DNA of 64,000 nucleotides, from assembly GCA_016793095.1 (NCBI GenBank), contig JAEUJQ010000045.1:124001-188000 (forward strand), in the 5' to 3' direction. The stretch is from Myxococcaceae bacterium. Lineage in GTDB: Bacteria > Myxococcota > Myxococcia > Myxococcales > Myxococcaceae. Shown here piece by piece: positions 61,688 through 64,000 of the stretch. Position 1 is the stretch's first letter. Every line of letters starts with the position of its first letter. Both the position numbers and the translations under genes were made by a program. A model generated the notes under the pieces. That model ran no database searches, was not told the DNA's origin, and saw nothing but the letters and a program-made list of their open reading frames with translations.

Positions 61688-63551
61688 GCGACAGGACCCA
61701 GGCGTCGAGCGCGTCGAGATCGGCCGGCGCCAGCCCGCCCTGGGCGTGCTCGGCGATGGTCGGCAGACGATCGGCCAGCACGTCACGCACGGTGCGGGCG
61801 CTGCCGTCATGCAGGTACGGCGCGCTCGCGAAGACGCCCCGGAGCGACGGCGTGTCGATGGCCGGCAGGCTCGCGCGGGTCGACCGGTGCGCCCGCCCGT
61901 CGGTGAGCGCCTCGCCCGCATGGCAGGTCGCGCAGCGCTGGACGAAGAGCGCCTCCCCGCGCGCGAGGAGGCCCGGGGCCACCCGGCCCGTCGCCGGGTT
62001 GTCAGGGAGCGGGATGACAGCGAGGAAGGCGGAGAGATCGGCCACGTCGGTGCGGTCGAGCCCGAGCCCGCCCATCTGGCGCACCATCGTCTGGGAGAAG
62101 GCCGGCAGGTCCTTCAGGTCGCCCTCCCAGTGGTACGGCGCGGTGCCGGTGACGCCCCACAACGTCGGGGTGTTCCGGGCCGCGGTGCTGATCCTCGCCT
62201 GCGGCAACACCCACGACAGGCCGTCCGCGCGCCCGTCCGGGTGACAGCTGGAGCACGACACGCCGCCGAACTGCGGCTCGGTGACCCGCGGATCCACCGC
62301 CGAGAAGAAGAGCCGGCGGCCCCGCTCGACGTCGGGCGGCAAGGGCGACCGCGCGAAGGACACCACGGCCGACTCGGTGAGGCGCCCATCACGGCTCTGG
62401 ACGAGCGACACCGTGTAGTCGAGCGCGTTGTGCACCCACGCGTGCTTCAGGTCGCCGGCCACCGCGAGCCCCGTCGGCTTCGCGCCCACCCGCACCACGT
62501 CGGCGATGCCCCGCTGCGGATCACGGAAGCTCGAGTTCACCACGCCCGTGGCGCTCACCACCGCGACCGCGTTCGAGTTGTGATCGGCGACGAAGATCCA
62601 CTCGCCGCGCCCATCGATCACCAGCGACGAGGGCGCGTCCATGCCGTTGCCGCCGCCCACCAGCTGGCAGCTCTCGTCGAGGTTGGTGGACAGGAGCGCA
62701 GGCGGGAAGTCGGCGCGGCGCTCGGTGTCGTCGGCGCGGAACCGGGTCTCGTTCGTCAGGCTGTCGCGCAGCACCCGCGCCGTGCCGGTGTCGATGGTGC
62801 TGAGGGCGGGCGCGACCGCGAGCCTCAGCGAGCCGTTCACCCGGCGCTCCACCCCGGTGCGGCTCTGCACGTGCGCGACGAAGGCGCGAGCGCCGTCGGG
62901 CGAGAGCACCACGTCCGCCGCCTGCGCCGGCTCGCGCAACGGCGCGGTTCCCCAGACGCACTCCGCTTGAGGCGGCTGCTCGAGCGTCAGCGTCTGGTTG
63001 GCCGGGCCCTCGAGATCGACCACGCGCAGGCTGCCCGACAGGAAGTCGGTCACGTAGAGCTGGCGATCGCCGGCGCCGAGCGCGAGCGCCCAGGGCTGGC
63101 CACCGACCGTGAGCTCCCGCACTGGCGCGAGGGAGGTCGCGTCGAGCACCGACACCGAGCCAGACAGCGAGTTCGCCACGAGGAGGCGCTTCCCATCGGA
63201 CGTGAGCGCCAGCCCCACCGGCTCGGCGCCCACGGTGGCCGTCGCCAGCACCGCCTCGCCTTCGGCCGAGAGCCGCGACACGGTGCGCGCGCCGCGGCTG
63301 GTGACGAAGAGCGCGCCGTCGGGCGCGACGAGCACCCGCTCTGGCTGCCGCGCCACCGCCGTCTGCCGCACCACCCGCCGCGTCGCGGTGTCGATCACCA
63401 CCACCGCGTCGTGGTCCGCGTCGGCCACGAAGAGGAGCGCGTCGTCCTGGCTGATGGCGAGCGAGCCCGAGCTGCGGGGCGTCGAGCGCTCTTCGGCACA
63501 GGCGACGAGGACCACCACGACGAGAGGAAGCAGGCGTGCGCGTCGAGGCAT
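61683..63551 (-). CDS. Di-haem cytochrome c beta-propeller lipoprotein
   Basis: 622 residues from the ATG at 63551. The signal peptide ends in the lipobox VVLVAC. The N-terminal half is a YncE-like beta-propeller with repeated blades such as LFVADADHDAVVVIDTATRRVV, LLVANSLSGSVSVLDATSL and WIFVADHNSNAVAVVSATG. The C-terminal half has two c-type haem motifs, CSSCH near 431 and CATCH near 538, in a di-haem peroxidase-like arrangement (SLRGVFASAPYLHDGSARTVRDVL after the second). It probably sits on the periplasmic face of a membrane and takes part in electron transfer or an oxidation. It starts after a GGAG ribosome site. Substrate unknown. Confidence 0.9.
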   Translation of the reverse strand: MPRRARLLPLVVVVLVACAEERSTPRSSGSLAISQDDALLFVADADHDAVVVIDTATRRVVRQTAVARQPERVLVAPDGALFVTSRGARTVSRLSAEGEAVLATATVGAEPVGLALTSDGKRLLVANSLSGSVSVLDATSLAPVRELTVGGQPWALALGAGDRQLYVTDFLSGSLRVVDLEGPANQTLTLEQPPQAECVWGTAPLREPAQAADVVLSPDGARAFVAHVQSRTGVERRVNGSLRLAVAPALSTIDTGTARVLRDSLTNETRFRADDTERRADFPPALLSTNLDESCQLVGGGNGMDAPSSLVIDGRGEWIFVADHNSNAVAVVSATGVVNSSFRDPQRGIADVVRVGAKPTGLAVAGDLKHAWVHNALDYTVSLVQSRDGRLTESAVVSFARSPLPPDVERGRRLFFSAVDPRVTEPQFGGVSCSSCHPDGRADGLSWVLPQARISTAARNTPTLWGVTGTAPYHWEGDLKDLPAFSQTMVRQMGGLGLDRTDVADLSAFLAVIPLPDNPATGRVAPGLLARGEALFVQRCATCHAGEALTDGRAHRSTRASLPAIDTPSLRGVFASAPYLHDGSARTVRDVLADRLPTIAEHAQGGLAPADLDALDAWVLSR

Positions 63552-63587
63552 GGGCGGCTCCGGGGTTGGCGGTTCGCGGTGACACAA

Positions 63588-63602
63588 GCGAAGACCGCGC
63601 CA
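63588..63602 (-). promoter_or_regulatory. Possible sigma54 promoter for the cytochrome lipoprotein gene
   Basis: On the minus strand TGGCGC, five bases, TCGC: the -24 GG and -12 GC are at the right spacing for TGGCAC-N5-TTGC, with two mismatches. The leader to the ATG at 63551 would be about 25 nt. Matches of this quality arise by chance in GC-rich DNA. Confidence 0.25.
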
Positions 63603-63758
63603 CCGCTTCGTGCATTGACGGAGTGCAAGGCACGAGGTCGACCCGCACGTCGTTCCGCGTGCCTGCGCCGTGCGTCCGGTGCTCGCCGGGTGGTCGTGAT
63701 GCGAAGCGTGCTGCGCACTGTGCGCCGTGCGTGTCACACCGCGCGCGTGCCGCTGAAG

Positions 63759-64000
63759 TTACTGCGCGAAGGACTCAAGGACCGTCCGGAGGGCACGAAA
63801 GCTCGGTGAGACATTGCGCGCAGGCTTCATATGTTCAGCGACCGCCCGTGCTGCCTCGACCTTCCTGAGCCCAGTCGAGAAGTAGCCCGCGCGCTGAAGC
63901 ACTCGCTCGAACGCCTCCCACGTACCGCCCAGAATGCCGTCTGGGTCGCGGAAGCCTCGCTGGGCAGGCACATGCGGGTCGACCCTCGGATAGGCCGTGC
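63759..64000 (-). CDS. C-terminal part of an unrecognised gene, cut by window edge
   Basis: The leftward frame is open from the right edge to a TAA at 63759, giving at least 79 residues without an obligatory start. It includes RGFRDPDGILGGTWEAFERV and a basic, helical end, RKVEAARAVAEHMKPARN, finishing TVLESFAQ. I do not recognise the family. A GTG at 63971 could start a short protein, but the sequence before it (ending PRVDPH) looks coding too, so I regard it as the end of a longer gene. The 207 bp to the cytochrome gene contain a 13-bp palindrome at 63713-63725 (GCGCAC-T-GTGCGC) and nothing else I can name. Confidence 0.55.
   Translation of the reverse strand, partial: TAYPRVDPHVPAQRGFRDPDGILGGTWEAFERVLQRAGYFSTGLRKVEAARAVAEHMKPARNVSPSFRALRTVLESFAQ

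Overview
The window is very GC-rich and gene-dense, with no mobile element, CRISPR array, rRNA or recognisable tRNA. A eukaryote-type Ser/Thr kinase beside a sigma54 activator, hybrid histidine kinases, a DUF4388 protein, Tat and lipoprotein signals, an outer-membrane beta-barrel and several carboxypeptidase-regulatory-like surface proteins together suggest a myxobacterium or relative (Myxococcota). That assignment is inference; no rRNA marker is present.

Layout. 1-5.4 kb: the start of lepA (runs off the left edge), a SIMPL protein, small secreted proteins, a hybrid histidine kinase and a TPR protein. 5.6-12.6 kb: a rightward group of membrane Ser/Thr kinase, TPR membrane protein, FHA-GAF-sigma54 activator and two secreted or lipoprotein genes. 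12.7-15.4 kb: a leftward five-gene envelope operon that begins with a 51-residue gene. 15.48-15.74 kb: four tandem 66-bp repeats abutting the 3' end of mutL. 17.5-21.4 kb: MoxR ATPase, DUF58 protein and transglutaminase membrane protein, tightly coupled. 21.4-28.3 kb: an NTT-type transporter fused to HEAT repeats, a half-size UPF0016 protein, a lone cyclic-nucleotide-binding domain, a HEAT-like protein and a degenerate HD-GYP protein. 28.3-32.6 kb: an RluD-family pseudouridine synthase, a small conserved protein, a J-like/hexapeptide-repeat/RodZ-type HTH protein and a MinD-type ATPase, mostly overlapping by 4 bp. 32.6-35.4 kb: selA flanked by two paralogous HNH endonucleases. 35.5-42.3 kb: a lytic transglycosylase, a divergent membrane histidine kinase, and a Cna-B-like/PDZ protein. 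42.3-48.8 kb: an 1847-residue coiled-coil protein with a methyltransferase-like head, divergent from an inner-membrane protein. 48.9-53.5 kb: a second hybrid kinase, an MFS exporter and a Tat-exported PhoD-like phosphatase. 53.6-64 kb: a CHASE2-adenylate cyclase, secreted proteins, a receiver-DUF4388-J-TPR protein coupled to a patatin and a two-helix membrane protein, a di-haem beta-propeller lipoprotein, and the end of an unrecognised gene at the right edge.

The strongest candidates for undescribed biology are the giant coiled-coil protein, the repeat-rich J-like/HTH protein with its MinD-type partner, and the receiver-DUF4388-J-TPR/patatin operon. At the DNA level, three things stand out: the mutL-adjacent minisatellite; a recurring TAnnnT hexamer (often TAnnCT) just 5-15 bp upstream of start codons, suggesting leaderless transcripts; and perfect inverted repeats containing both stop codons at three convergent gene junctions. 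Nearly all long open frames on opposite strands are by-products of high GC codon bias and were left out.
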